Positions 15,504-24,611 of a DNA stretch of 43,129 bases are shown here, piece by piece (the first letter of the stretch is position 1; each line of letters starts with the position of its first letter). Source of the DNA: Planctomycetaceae bacterium (GTDB lineage: Bacteria; Planctomycetota; Phycisphaerae; Phycisphaerales; SM1A02); contig CANETX010000002.1 of assembly GCA_947441435.1 (NCBI GenBank), positions 1 to 43,129 on the forward strand, in the 5' to 3' direction. The notes below the pieces were generated by a model, which was not told the origin of the DNA, ran no database searches, and saw only the letters and a list, made by a program, of their open reading frames with translations. Made by a program: the position numbers and the translations under genes.

Positions 15504-15508
15504 CGAAG

Positions 15509-16711
15509 ATGAGGAAATCGCGTACGCGTGGAGAGCTCGCCGTCGCGCTCATCGGCACCAAGTTCATGGGGCGTGCCCACTCGATCGCGTGGGCGAATGC
15601 ACCCAAGTTCTTCGATCTGCCGCTCGAAGTTGATCAACTCGTCGTGGCCGGCCGGGATCCTGCGTCGACACATGAGTTTGGCCGCAAGTGGGGGTGGATT
15701 GCCTCGACGACTGAGTGGAAGGAGGTCATCGGGGCAGAGACCGTCGATCTTGTCGATGTGGCGACTCCCAATGACTCTCACGCGGAAATCGCGATCGCGG
15801 CGCTCAAGGCCGGGAAACATGTCGCGTGCGAGAAGCCGCTCGCGCGGACACTTCTCGAAGCGCGTCGGATGCGCGACGCGGCACGGGCGGCGGCGCGCAA
15901 GGGAGTGAAGACCTTTGTGTGGTTCAACTATCGGCGGGCACCGGCGGTGGGGCTCGCCCATCGGCTGGTGCGCGAAGGTCGGCTCGGCCGGATCTTCCAT
16001 GTGCGCGCGGCATACCTGCAGGACTGGGGTGGCCCTTCGACTCCGCTCCTCTGGCGCTTCCAATCAGGGAAGGCGGGGTCGGGTGCCCACGGCGACTTGA
16101 ACGCGCACATCATCGACATGGCGAGGTTCATCACCGGCGACGAGTTCGAGTCCGTGCATGGCGCGATCTCGGAGACGTTTGTCAAGGAGCGTGCGCTTGT
16201 CGGCGAGGCGACTGGCGCCCTCAAGGGGTCGAAGTCGAAGCGTGGCGCGACGGGGCGATCGACCGTCGATGACTGTCTCCTGTTTCTCGCGCGCATGAAG
16301 GGGGGCGCGATTGGTTCCTTCGAGGCGACTCGGCTCGCGACGGGCAACAAGAACCGCAATTGCATCGAGATCAACGGGGAACATGGGTCCATCAAGTTCG
16401 ACTTCGAGCGAATGAACGAGCTGGAGTATTGGGACAACACGGCCCCCGCGGCCGTGCGGGGCTGGACGCGCATCATGTGCACAGATGCGGCGCATCCCTA
16501 TGTCGCCAACTATTGGCCGGCCGCGCATTTGATCGGCTACGAGCACGGATTCGTGAGCCAGGCGGCGGACATCGTGCGTGTGCTCGGGGGCGTCAAGCCG
16601 GAAGTTCCGCTCGCCGACTTCGCCGACGGCTACGAGACGCAGCGGGTTCTCGAAGCGGCGCAGAAGAGCGCGAAGTCGGGACGCAGCGTGCGCCTCTCGC
16701 AGGTGGGTTGA
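15509..16711 (+). CDS. Gfo/Idh/MocA-family NAD(P)-dependent oxidoreductase
   Basis: A 400-residue predicted sugar or polyol dehydrogenase. The N-terminal Rossmann domain begins LAVALIGTKFMGRAHS (a variant of GxGxxG reading GTKFMG). It continues through DLVDVATPNDSHAEIAIAALKAGKHVACEKPLA, which holds the family's EKP motif (the Lys of EKP is usually catalytic). The alpha/beta C-terminal domain contains GAHGDLNAHIIDMARFITGDE. Substrate is unknown. It lies 6 nt upstream of shc in the same direction, so the two are probably cotranscribed; whether it acts in hopanoid metabolism is unproven. The start is fixed by TAGGAT-N6-ATG. Confidence 0.9.
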   Translation: MRKSRTRGELAVALIGTKFMGRAHSIAWANAPKFFDLPLEVDQLVVAGRDPASTHEFGRKWGWIASTTEWKEVIGAETVDLVDVATPNDSHAEIAIAALKAGKHVACEKPLARTLLEARRMRDAARAAARKGVKTFVWFNYRRAPAVGLAHRLVREGRLGRIFHVRAAYLQDWGGPSTPLLWRFQSGKAGSGAHGDLNAHIIDMARFITGDEFESVHGAISETFVKERALVGEATGALKGSKSKRGATGRSTVDDCLLFLARMKGGAIGSFEATRLATGNKNRNCIEINGEHGSIKFDFERMNELEYWDNTAPAAVRGWTRIMCTDAAHPYVANYWPAAHLIGYEHGFVSQAADIVRVLGGVKPEVPLADFADGYETQRVLEAAQKSAKSGRSVRLSQVG

Positions 16712-16717
16712 TCGACC

Positions 16718-18736
16718 ATGACGGCAACACTTGCTGACCCTGCGCTGGTTGCTGCGAGTGGCGATTCAGTCCACGCGCGGTTGACTCGTGCCCGCGACGC
16801 AGCGCTCTCAGCGCTCGCCTCCCTGCAGAAGGAAGATGGTCACTGGTGCGGGGAACTCGAGGGAGATTCAATCCTTCAGTCCGAGTATCTCCTGATGAAG
16901 TGGATCCTCGGCCAGGAGTCTGCCCCGATGGCCGACGGGCGCGATGGGGGCGCGGTCCTTGCGAGGATCACCGCGTACCTGCGCTCGCAGCAGCGAAGTG
17001 ACGGGAGTTTCGGCCAGTATCCGGGTTCGGGACCGGATCTCTCGGCGACGGTCAAGGGTTACTTCGCGCTGAAACTCGGCGGCGAGGATCCTGCGGCGCC
17101 GCACATGATTCGCGCGCGGGATCTGGTGCGTTCACTCGGCGGTGCGGAGCGGTGCAACTCCTTCTCAAACTTCTATCTCGCCGCGCTCGGGCAGATTCCG
17201 TGGTCGGCGCTGCCGACGATTCCCCCCGAAGTGATCTATCTCCCCAAGGGCTGCTTCTTCCATCTCTCAAAGGTGAGCGCGTGGAGCCGGACGATGATCC
17301 TGCCGCTTGCGCTCGTGAGTGTCGTGCGTCCGACGCGGGCGCTCTCGAAGGAGCAGGGGATCGACGAGCTCTTCGTCGATGAGCGCGAACGCCGGCGGCT
17401 GACGGTGCGCGACAGCGGATCGCCGTTGTGGCGTGGGGTGTTCAAGTGTCTCGACCGACTGTTGAAGGTCAGCGAGCGTTTCGGCGGGACTCCGTTTCGG
17501 CAGCGTGCGATCGCCGATGCCTTCGGATGGATCATGCAGCGAGCGAGCCAAGAGTCGCCCGCGCCGACGAGCGGACTCGGGGCGATCTTCCCGCCGATGG
17601 TCTATCTCCAGATCGTGATGCACGCGCTGGGGATCTCGCGCGACGATCCGCGCGTCGAGGCGGCCGAGCGCGATCTCGATGCGTTCTTCATTGAGGAGGA
17701 ATCGACGATTCGGATTCAGCCGTGCTTCTCGCCGGTGTGGGACACGGGGATTGCCCTCTACGCGCTCAACGACTGCGGACTCGATGCGACGGACGCGCGT
17801 GCGGCGAAGGCAGCGAGCTGGCTCGTCCAGAAGGAGTGCACATTCACCGGAGATTGGGCGGACAACTGCCACGCGGGCACACCCTCGGGTGGTTGGTGGT
17901 TCGAGTACGAGAACGCGTGGTATCCCGACTGCGACGACACCGCGATGGTGGCGATGGCGCTCGCGCGCACCGGAGGCAAGGCCGCGGTCGCCGCCGCAAA
18001 GCGCGGAGTGAACTGGATGCTCGCGATGCAGAATGACGATGGTGGATGGGCCGCCTTTGACAAGACGCAGGATCGACCGATCCTCGAGTGCGTTCCGTTC
18101 GCCGACCACAATGCGATGCAGGATCCGAGTTGCCCGGACATCACCGGTCGCGCGCTTGAGTGTCTCTCGTCGCACGGTCTGCGCGTCGGCGATGAGCGGG
18201 TCGATCGCGCGATCGCATACATCCGGTCGAAGCAGGAGTCCGAAGGGTGCTTCTTCGGCCGCTGGGGAGTGAACTACATCTATGGGACGTGGCAATCGGT
18301 GATCGGGCCGATCCGCTGCGGCGTCTCGCCACGCGAACCGTGGCTTGCCAGAGCCGGAGCGTGGATCAAGTCCATCCAGAAGTCAGACGGTTCATTCGGA
18401 GAGACCGCCAACTCCTACATCGATCGGCGACTGATGGGGACGGGGAGTTCCACCGCGTCGCAGACGGCTTGGGCGGCGATGATCCTGCAGGAGATTTACG
18501 GACGCGAGGACGCATCGCTGATTCGTGCGCTCGAGTGGCTCGCGCGGACGCAGCTCACGGCGGCGGACGCTGCGGATCCCGCGATGAATCCCGACGGCGA
18601 TCCCGCAGGATCGTGGCGCGAGACAGAGTTCACAGGCACCGGATTCCCGCAAGTGTTCTATCTGCGCTACCACCTCTACCGCCTCTACTTCCCGCTGATG
18701 GCCCTCGGCCGATTCGTCACGCCTCCGCGCGCCTAG
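16718..18736 (+). CDS. shc: Squalene-hopene cyclase
   Basis: Cyclises squalene to hopene, the scaffold of hopanoid membrane lipids; a monotopic membrane enzyme. The 672-residue length fits. The catalytic DxDDTA motif is present as DCDDTA (residues 404-409). QW-type repeats occur throughout (DGSFGQYPGSGPDLSATVKGYFALKL, DDGGWAAFDK, KSDGSFGETANSYIDRRL), and GCFFGRWGVNYIYGTW is typical of the family. The gene follows the Gfo/Idh oxidoreductase by 6 nt. No other hpn gene is adjacent, although a glycosyltransferase with HpnB-like features lies at 36347. Its stop codon shares CTAG with the stop of the convergent pseudouridine synthase gene. Confidence 0.96.
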   Translation: MTATLADPALVAASGDSVHARLTRARDAALSALASLQKEDGHWCGELEGDSILQSEYLLMKWILGQESAPMADGRDGGAVLARITAYLRSQQRSDGSFGQYPGSGPDLSATVKGYFALKLGGEDPAAPHMIRARDLVRSLGGAERCNSFSNFYLAALGQIPWSALPTIPPEVIYLPKGCFFHLSKVSAWSRTMILPLALVSVVRPTRALSKEQGIDELFVDERERRRLTVRDSGSPLWRGVFKCLDRLLKVSERFGGTPFRQRAIADAFGWIMQRASQESPAPTSGLGAIFPPMVYLQIVMHALGISRDDPRVEAAERDLDAFFIEEESTIRIQPCFSPVWDTGIALYALNDCGLDATDARAAKAASWLVQKECTFTGDWADNCHAGTPSGGWWFEYENAWYPDCDDTAMVAMALARTGGKAAVAAAKRGVNWMLAMQNDDGGWAAFDKTQDRPILECVPFADHNAMQDPSCPDITGRALECLSSHGLRVGDERVDRAIAYIRSKQESEGCFFGRWGVNYIYGTWQSVIGPIRCGVSPREPWLARAGAWIKSIQKSDGSFGETANSYIDRRLMGTGSSTASQTAWAAMILQEIYGREDASLIRALEWLARTQLTAADAADPAMNPDGDPAGSWRETEFTGTGFPQVFYLRYHLYRLYFPLMALGRFVTPPRA

Positions 18737-19389
18737 AACGGCGCGGGGGAGTCGAACGTGACTGGTTCGCGGGTGGACGGGTGCACGAAGTTGAGATGCG
18801 CGGCGTGGAGGCAGAGGCGCGGCGCCATCGCGCGGACTTCGTCGGGGGCGTAGAGATCGTCGCCCAAGATGGGATGACCGATGACCAGAAGATGCAGCCG
18901 CAACTGGTGGCTTCTCCCCGTGATCGGATGGAGGATGAGCCGCGCGCGCGCTGGATCCGCGAGTCGCTCGACCACTCGCCAGTGCGTCACGCTTGGCCGA
19001 CCGTGCTCCTCGTCGACTCGTTGCCGAGGGGGACGGAGCAAGTCCTTCGCAATCGGCAAGTCGATCGTCCCTTCGTCCTCTGCGGGACACCCAGCAACAA
19101 TTGCGGCATATCGCTTCTCGACGCCGCGTGTCTCGAACTGTCGCGAGATGTGCCGATGGCTGTGCGCGTCTCGTGCCATCACCATGAGCCCGCTCGTATC
19201 GCGGTCGAGGCGGTGGACGATGCGCGCACCGGGAAACTTCGCGGCGACGCGCGTGGCAAGGCAGTCGCGTTTCTCCTCGCCAATTCCCGGAACGGCGAGA
19301 AGTCCGCACCCCTTATCGAGGACGAGGATCCACTGATCCTCGTGCACGACGGTGAAGCCGTTCTCTAGACTGTTGGGCTCGCCATGCAT
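18733..19389 (-). CDS. RluA-family RNA pseudouridine synthase
   Basis: Isomerises uridine to pseudouridine in rRNA or tRNA. The 218-residue protein contains the catalytic motif HRLDRDTSGLMV with the essential Asp. It also has EKRYAAIVAG and the C-terminal PITGRSHQLRLHL segment, all family hallmarks. It lacks an S4 domain, so it is nearer the short RluA/RluC-like class; the target site cannot be named. The ATG at 19389 is preferred; it overlaps the divergent TolB-like start by 6 bp. A GTG within ENGFTVVHED is an alternative start. The 580-aa ORF in the track is mostly antisense shadow. Confidence 0.9.
   Translation of the reverse strand: MHGEPNSLENGFTVVHEDQWILVLDKGCGLLAVPGIGEEKRDCLATRVAAKFPGARIVHRLDRDTSGLMVMARDAHSHRHISRQFETRGVEKRYAAIVAGCPAEDEGTIDLPIAKDLLRPPRQRVDEEHGRPSVTHWRVVERLADPARARLILHPITGRSHQLRLHLLVIGHPILGDDLYAPDEVRAMAPRLCLHAAHLNFVHPSTREPVTFDSPAPF
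19366..19371 (+). promoter_or_regulatory. Candidate -10 box of the TolB-like gene
   Basis: TAGACT ends 12 nt before the ATG at 19384 and lies inside the first codons of the divergent pseudouridine synthase gene. The spacing is at the long end of the series. Confidence 0.35.
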
Positions 19390-20511
19390 CGACCCCTCAT
19401 TGTCGCAGTTGTCGGCGCTTTCATGTGCGTCGCCCCCAATCCCTGTCCGGCGCAGGACCAAGTGGCGGCCGCGGAAGCTTCGTTCTTCGCCCACCCGACG
19501 CAACTCACATTCCCCGCGCGTTTTCTCAAAGCGGGTGAGGCATACTTCTCTCCCGACGGCTCGCAGGTCATCTTCCAGGCCATCGAGGTTCCGAAGGATG
19601 GTGTCACCGCCTCCGACTTCTACGCGATGTTCGTGGCGGACCTCGTGGCGCCCGACGGCAAACCACGCCTCGACAACATCAGGCAAGTGAGCCCGCCGGG
19701 CTCCGCCAACACGTGCGGATGGTTCGACGCCGCGCATCCGGGTCGCGTGATCTTCGGCTCGACGCTCACGCCGCCGTCCAACAAGGAAGTTCCCGGGTAC
19801 CAGCGCGGCACGGGCCGCTACAAGTGGCAGTTTCCTCCCGAGATGCGCGTCGTCGCTGTGGATCTCAAGGCCGAGCCTGGGAGCGAGGGATCTCCCGAGA
19901 AACCAGCGCTCCTTGCAGGCGACGGCACGGCCTACACCGCCGAGTGCACGACGACTGCCGATGGTCGCTGGCTTCTCTACTGCACGCTTGCGACGGGGCA
20001 GGGGGACATCGTCGTGAAGGACCTCGTCTCGGGCAACGTGATCCCGCTCGTGAGTGCGCCCGGGTACGACGGCGGCCCGTTCTTCTCTCCCGACGGCACG
20101 CGCCTGTGTTACCGATCGGATCGCAACGGTGACAGCCTCCTGCAGGTCCACATCGCCGAGGTCGTCCGTGACGACGCGGGGAACATCACGGGAACGAAGA
20201 ACGAGCGGCGTCTGACCGCCAACGATCATGTGAATTGGGCTCCCTACTTCAGCCCGGACGGGTCGCTCCTCGTCTACGCATCGAGCGAGGTCGGCCACGA
20301 CAACTACGAGATTTTCTCGGTGTCCGCGCAAGGGACCCCGGTGCGGGCGCGGGTGACCCACGCTGGCGGCGCCGACATCCTTCCGGTCTTCGACGCGCAG
20401 GGAAAGCGCATGATGTGGACAAGCCAGCGGGGCGAGGGCCGTTCGAGCCAACTGTGGATCGCAGATCTCGTGCACCCGTTCCCGCCGACGCCATCGAAGG
20501 CCACGCCATGA
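19384..20511 (+). CDS. Secreted TolB-like beta-propeller (PD40 repeats)
   Basis: A 375-residue protein with a signal peptide (MHRPLIVAVVGAFMCVAPNPCPAQ), so it is probably periplasmic. At least three WD40-like PD40 motifs are visible (YFSPDGSQVIF, FFSPDGTRLCY, YFSPDGSLLVY), with further degenerate blades (TADGRWLLYCT, DAQGKRMMWTS), giving a propeller like the C-terminus of TolB. It lacks the TolB N-terminal domain and is not next to tol genes, so it is not called TolB. Its stop overlaps the nadB start (ATGA). Function is unknown, perhaps protein or glycan binding in the envelope. Confidence 0.85.
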   Translation: MHRPLIVAVVGAFMCVAPNPCPAQDQVAAAEASFFAHPTQLTFPARFLKAGEAYFSPDGSQVIFQAIEVPKDGVTASDFYAMFVADLVAPDGKPRLDNIRQVSPPGSANTCGWFDAAHPGRVIFGSTLTPPSNKEVPGYQRGTGRYKWQFPPEMRVVAVDLKAEPGSEGSPEKPALLAGDGTAYTAECTTTADGRWLLYCTLATGQGDIVVKDLVSGNVIPLVSAPGYDGGPFFSPDGTRLCYRSDRNGDSLLQVHIAEVVRDDAGNITGTKNERRLTANDHVNWAPYFSPDGSLLVYASSEVGHDNYEIFSVSAQGTPVRARVTHAGGADILPVFDAQGKRMMWTSQRGEGRSSQLWIADLVHPFPPTPSKATP

Positions 20512-22157
20512 CCCCCTTCGACCAGCGACGCCATCTCATTCCATTCCGGAGCCAGCTGCTCCCGCACATCTTCACCGACATGCTTGTCGTCGGCAGCGGT
20601 GTGGCGGGACTCCGCGCTGCGCTCGAGGCCGCGCAGCACGGCGATGTGGTTGTGCTCGCGAAGGAGTCGCTCGATCTGTCCAACTCCAATTGGGCGCAGG
20701 GGGGAATCGCGGCGGCGATCCATCACGACGACTCCCCGGAGAGCCACTTCAAGGACACGATGACTGCGGGGGCGGGACTCTGCGAAGAGAGCGCGGCGCG
20801 GACGCTCGTTGAAGAGGGGCCCGCGCAGATCGAGCAGCTCCTTTCGTGGGGAATGCGCGTCGATCGGGACTCGAAGGGTTCGCCGAGCCTCGGCCTCGAG
20901 GGAGGACACGGTCACGCACGAATCCTTCACTCCGATGGCGATGCCACCGGTCGGGAACTCATGCGGACGCTGATCAGCTCGGCGCGGGAGCGACCCGGCA
21001 TCCGCCTCTTCGATCGCTGCTTCGCCGTCGATCTCCTGACGAGTTCGCAGGGACGCGTCGCGGGCGCAATCACATGGAGTCCTCGTTACGGACTCCAGAT
21101 CATCTGGGCTCGCGCGACGATTCTGGCCTCGGGCGGCGCCGGACAGGTGTACCGCGAGACGTCCAATCCGCGCGTCGCCACCGGCGATGCGATCGCGATG
21201 GCGTGGCGTGCGGGGGCATGGGTGCGCGATCTTGAGTTCATGCAGTTTCACCCGACGTCGCTGTACGTCGCGGGCGCTCCTCGGCACCTCGTCAGTGAGG
21301 CGGTCCGCGGAGAAGGAGCAGTGCTCGTCGACCGTCACGGCGCGCGCATCATGGAGGGGTTCCATCCCCAGGAAGACCTCGCGCCGCGCGACATCGTCAC
21401 GCGGGGAATCGTCGAGCATCTCGCGCGCTCGGGTGAACCCTGCGCCTATCTCGATGCGCGCAAGATCGGGAGCACGGATTTCGCCCGTCGATTCCCATCG
21501 CTCGAACGAATGCTCGCGGGCTACGGGATCGACGCTGGGCGGGATCTCATCCCGATCCATCCCGCAGCGCACTACACCATCGGCGGAGTCCGCACCGATC
21601 TCGATGGCCGCACCAGCCTGCAGGGTCTCTACGCCTGCGGCGAAGTCGCCTCCAATGGAGTCCATGGCGCCAATCGCCTCGCGAGCAACTCGCTTCTCGA
21701 AGGGCTCGTGTTCGGTCGGCGCTGCGTCGTTGCTGCGCTGCGTGACACCTTGCCCGATCCCGTGCCGATGCAACTTGAGAGCCGGGCGCAAACGGTCGTC
21801 GCTGGCGAACTCGATCTCGGCGATGTCCGGCAGAGTCTTCGCAGCGCCATGTGGCGCAACGTTGGCATCGTGCGGCATGGGGCGAAGCTCGCCGACTGTC
21901 TCGACATGTTCGCGTTCTGGGGTCGCTACGCACTCGGATCGGTCTTCGAGACTCCCGAAGGGTGGGAGGCGCAGAATCTTCTGACCGTCGGACACCTCAT
22001 GACGCGCGCCGCGCTCGAGCGTCGCGAGAGCCGTGGCGCACATCAGCGCGCCGATGCTCCCCGCGAGGATGCGCCCCCGGCCCAACATCTCGACTGGCAG
22101 ATCGGCCACGACACGGTGCAGCGGACGGCGATTGCGACGGAGTCCGCGACACGATGA
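20508..22157 (+). CDS. nadB: L-aspartate oxidase
   Basis: FAD enzyme oxidising aspartate to iminoaspartate, the first step of de novo NAD synthesis with NadA. The 549 residues show the FAD Rossmann motif LVVGSGVAGLRAALEA and SNSNWAQGGIAAAI. The family's HSDGDATGRELM, GGAGQVYRETSNP, EFMQFHPTSLY and HPAAHYTIGGVRTDLDGRTS follow, with NRLASNSLLEGLVFGRR near the C-terminus. The ATG overlaps the previous stop as ATGA. It overlaps the next gene the same way, so the three genes form one translationally coupled unit. NadA and NadC are not in the window. Confidence 0.96.
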   Translation: MTPFDQRRHLIPFRSQLLPHIFTDMLVVGSGVAGLRAALEAAQHGDVVVLAKESLDLSNSNWAQGGIAAAIHHDDSPESHFKDTMTAGAGLCEESAARTLVEEGPAQIEQLLSWGMRVDRDSKGSPSLGLEGGHGHARILHSDGDATGRELMRTLISSARERPGIRLFDRCFAVDLLTSSQGRVAGAITWSPRYGLQIIWARATILASGGAGQVYRETSNPRVATGDAIAMAWRAGAWVRDLEFMQFHPTSLYVAGAPRHLVSEAVRGEGAVLVDRHGARIMEGFHPQEDLAPRDIVTRGIVEHLARSGEPCAYLDARKIGSTDFARRFPSLERMLAGYGIDAGRDLIPIHPAAHYTIGGVRTDLDGRTSLQGLYACGEVASNGVHGANRLASNSLLEGLVFGRRCVVAALRDTLPDPVPMQLESRAQTVVAGELDLGDVRQSLRSAMWRNVGIVRHGAKLADCLDMFAFWGRYALGSVFETPEGWEAQNLLTVGHLMTRAALERRESRGAHQRADAPREDAPPAQHLDWQIGHDTVQRTAIATESATR

Positions 22158-22876
22158 TCCATCGCGCCCCATGGATGCTCGTGGGATGTGCACTGGCCTT
22201 CGCCGCGGCGGTTGGCTGCGACTCGGGAAAGACCGTCTATGTGAAGCGCGGCGCGGGGATGCTCGGCCTCGAGGGCAATGTGGGGGATGAGCGCGTGCTC
22301 GCCGACGGAACGCGAGTGATCATCGTCGACGAGATGCCATCCAAGGCGAAGGAGAAGGGCGATGGCGCAGCGGTGAAGTTCATCGAATATGGGGATCCTG
22401 AGCCGGCGTGGACGGGGGGCCCGCTGACGATGAGCGCGGTGCCCTTGGCCGTGCCGACCAAGAAGAAGGAGCCTCCTCCCAAGGACTTCGAGCCGCGCAA
22501 GGAACTCGGCGGCGGACGGGTGCGGTATCAGGCGATCATGCCCGAGCATGTGCTCTCGAATCTCATCGAGTGCCTGCGCAACAAGGAGTACGCGCCGTTC
22601 TATGAGCAGATGCTCGCCGACGAGACTCGAACCGCCTACGACAGTGTGGGCGGAGTCACCGCGTTCGAAGCGTGGGCGGAGGCCAACCGAGAACCGCTCC
22701 TCGTGTTCCTCAACCGCATGGGGTCAAGCTGGGCCGGATCGCAGGTGATCCCGATGCAGGTCTCGAAACTTCGCATCCGGTACTCGCTCGACAAGCGGGA
22801 CATCCCAAACGTCCGCTTCCACTACGTCGAGATCTCCATGGAGCACGGCGGCTGCCGACTCGCGATGGTCCAGTGA
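22154..22876 (+). CDS. Putative lipoprotein of unknown function
   Basis: A 240-residue protein starting MIHRAPWMLVGCALAFAAAVGC, a signal sequence ending in a plausible lipobox (AVGC), so it is probably membrane-anchored. No catalytic motif or known family was recognised. A Lys/Pro-rich linker (PTKKKEPPPKDFEPRKE) separates a small N-terminal part from a C-terminal region with helical content (EHVLSNLIECLRNKEYAPFYEQML). That region resembles small NTF2-like or DUF-type domains only vaguely. The ATG overlaps the nadB stop (ATGA). The ORF extension to 21851 is a shadow of nadB. Confidence 0.78.
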   Translation: MIHRAPWMLVGCALAFAAAVGCDSGKTVYVKRGAGMLGLEGNVGDERVLADGTRVIIVDEMPSKAKEKGDGAAVKFIEYGDPEPAWTGGPLTMSAVPLAVPTKKKEPPPKDFEPRKELGGGRVRYQAIMPEHVLSNLIECLRNKEYAPFYEQMLADETRTAYDSVGGVTAFEAWAEANREPLLVFLNRMGSSWAGSQVIPMQVSKLRIRYSLDKRDIPNVRFHYVEISMEHGGCRLAMVQ

Positions 22877-22945
22877 GGCCGCAAGCGCCGGTGAGCGCAC
22901 TCCGCCCACCCCGCCCATCCCGCGCACCCCGCACGCCCCCGTGGA

Positions 22946-22986
22946 ATTGGTCAGATATTCGAGAAAAACTCGAATGGATGACCAAT
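22946..22986. terminator. Two-tier palindrome E between the lipoprotein gene and the prpD-like gene
   Basis: Perfect outer arms ATTGGTCA/TGACCAAT, a 3x3 internal loop (GAT/GGA), perfect inner arms ATTCGAG/CTCGAAT and an AAAAA loop; 41 nt in all, between convergent genes. It is AT-richer than its surroundings. It may be a bidirectional terminator and has the same two-tier plan as elements A to D. Confidence 0.6.
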
Positions 22987-23024
22987 CCTGGGGGGGAAGG
23001 GTTGTGGGGCGTCCAGCGTTCGGG

Positions 23025-24566
23025 TTACTCGAAGGTCCCACGGTCAATGATGTCGACCGCGTAAACCCCGCGCATCTCCTTCGCACTCAGCGTCTCAAGC
23101 GCCGCGAGTTGGCGGATGACCTTCTTCGGTTTCTCGCAGGCGAGTCGCCCCAACAGCCGGAACTTCGTGTCGAGGATCCCCAAGAGATCTGCGGTCGTGT
23201 TGCGAGCGTGGCCTGATGGGTACATGACGAGTCCACTGTCGAGCGTCCGGCCGCGGCCGCACTCGATGACGACGGACGTGGGAATCCCATCCGGATATCG
23301 CCGGTCATAGTCAGGGCCGCCGTGGCTGAACTGCACCTTGGCCATGAGTTCGCGGGTGCGCGGATCGTCGATGGCCTCGGCCGAGAAATCGTGGGGGGCG
23401 AGCATGATCGCTTGCCACCAACCGTCGCTCGTCGTCGGCATCGCCTCGGGCCCGCCCGCCTCGCGCCACTCGATCGCCTTGCGAAGCAGCGTCGACACGA
23501 TGTAGAGCATCGAGTGATCCGCAGACTGCCGGGTGCGGGGATCGCGCTTGGCCGGATCACCGATGATCGAGAAGGCCGGCTCATACGCGCTGATCTTGAT
23601 TGCCGAGATCGAACCGGGTTCGGCAAGGAGATCCGGATTGGCGACCATCAGGTCGATGATTCCCTGCAGCGCCCCAGCGGACTGGTGCTCGTACAGGCCG
23701 AGTTTGAAGTGCATCCCCATCACCGCGAAGTCGTCACCCGCGCTCGAGAGGACGAGATCGAAGGGACTGTCCCCCGAGGTCTTCACGAACTGACGGAAGA
23801 CGCTCTCAGGATTGCGGAAGATGTCGCGCGGTCCGAGGAACCCGCGCATCGATCGCTCCATCGACAGGATCGCGACTTCTGTGCTGATCGCTGCCGAGGC
23901 ACCCTTGCTGTCGGAAAGCTGCTTGCCCGCACGGATCGCCCGCCAGGGGATGTAGTGGGCGACCACCATGCCGATCGCCGATTCGATCTCCTCGGCAGAG
24001 GCGCCGAGCATCGCGCCATAAGTTGCCGCGCTGGCAATCGCCCCGTGCACGACATGGTCGATGCGGTAAGTCTTGAGGCTGAAGACCTCGGCGAGTCGTC
24101 CGCGGATCTCGTCGAGCAGGATCATGCCCCGCAGCGCGGCGGCGCCATCGAGACCCGCAATCTGCGCTGCAGCGACGGGGACCGCGTAGAAGTCGTTGTG
24201 CCCGAATTCACCGGCCGTGTGGCCCAGTGCGGGGTTGTAGCCAAAGTTCGTGCCGTTGGAGTCCCACTCGCGGACCGCTGCGCAGTTGGCGACGATCGCC
24301 TTCTCCGGCGCCACCGTGCGCCGCGACCCAAAGACGGTCGCGCCACCGCGCTTGCGTCGGTACTCGAGCGCCTCGTCGCGAAGGATCTTTGGCGCATTCG
24401 TGCCGAGCGCAAGCGCCGACAGCCCGCAGAGGACCGCGTCGGTGTGGAAGAGTGTCGTGCGCTGTCGCACAGATTCAGAAGGCTCAGCACCATGCATGAA
24501 GTCGATGGCGAACTGCCCGAGTCCGAGGGCTTGATTGGTGCTGCGAGGAAGAGTGGTGGCGCTCAT
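23025..24566 (-). CDS. MmgE/PrpD-family protein (2-methylcitrate dehydratase-like)
   Basis: A 513-residue member of the PrpD family. Conserved blocks include the early helical domain with FHTDAVLCGLSALA, AIVANCAAVREWDSNGTNFG, GHNDFYAVPVAAAQIAG, a DHVVHGAIASAATYGAMLG segment and the C-terminal domain with SADHSMLYIVSTLLRKA. PrpD dehydrates 2-methylcitrate in propionate breakdown, but the wider family includes other dehydratases and cis-aconitate decarboxylase-like enzymes. No prpB or prpC is present. It lies 45 nt downstream of the cobalamin-GTPase fusion, which links it loosely to propionyl/methylmalonyl-CoA chemistry. A GGGAG site precedes the ATG by 5 nt. Confidence 0.88.
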   Translation of the reverse strand: MSATTLPRSTNQALGLGQFAIDFMHGAEPSESVRQRTTLFHTDAVLCGLSALALGTNAPKILRDEALEYRRKRGGATVFGSRRTVAPEKAIVANCAAVREWDSNGTNFGYNPALGHTAGEFGHNDFYAVPVAAAQIAGLDGAAALRGMILLDEIRGRLAEVFSLKTYRIDHVVHGAIASAATYGAMLGASAEEIESAIGMVVAHYIPWRAIRAGKQLSDSKGASAAISTEVAILSMERSMRGFLGPRDIFRNPESVFRQFVKTSGDSPFDLVLSSAGDDFAVMGMHFKLGLYEHQSAGALQGIIDLMVANPDLLAEPGSISAIKISAYEPAFSIIGDPAKRDPRTRQSADHSMLYIVSTLLRKAIEWREAGGPEAMPTTSDGWWQAIMLAPHDFSAEAIDDPRTRELMAKVQFSHGGPDYDRRYPDGIPTSVVIECGRGRTLDSGLVMYPSGHARNTTADLLGILDTKFRLLGRLACEKPKKVIRQLAALETLSAKEMRGVYAVDIIDRGTFE

Positions 24567-24611
24567 AGTGCTCCCTGAATCGTGGTTTCCCCAGAGTTGG
24601 GGGGGAGCAGT

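Noticed and set aside
18733-20475. 580-aa reading of the pseudouridine synthase ORF
   Set aside because: The N-terminal ~360 residues are antisense to the TolB-like gene; the family domain begins near residue 370.
19384-20511. Calling the PD40 protein TolB
   Set aside because: It lacks the TolB N-terminal domain and any tol-pal neighbours; only the propeller is shared.
20304-22193. 629-aa minus-strand ORF opposite nadB
   Set aside because: Shadow of nadB; no recognisable motifs.
24567-24611. Hairpin CCCC/GGGG before the prpD-like gene as a terminator or riboswitch
   Set aside because: Only a 4-bp stem, and too short for a cobalamin riboswitch.
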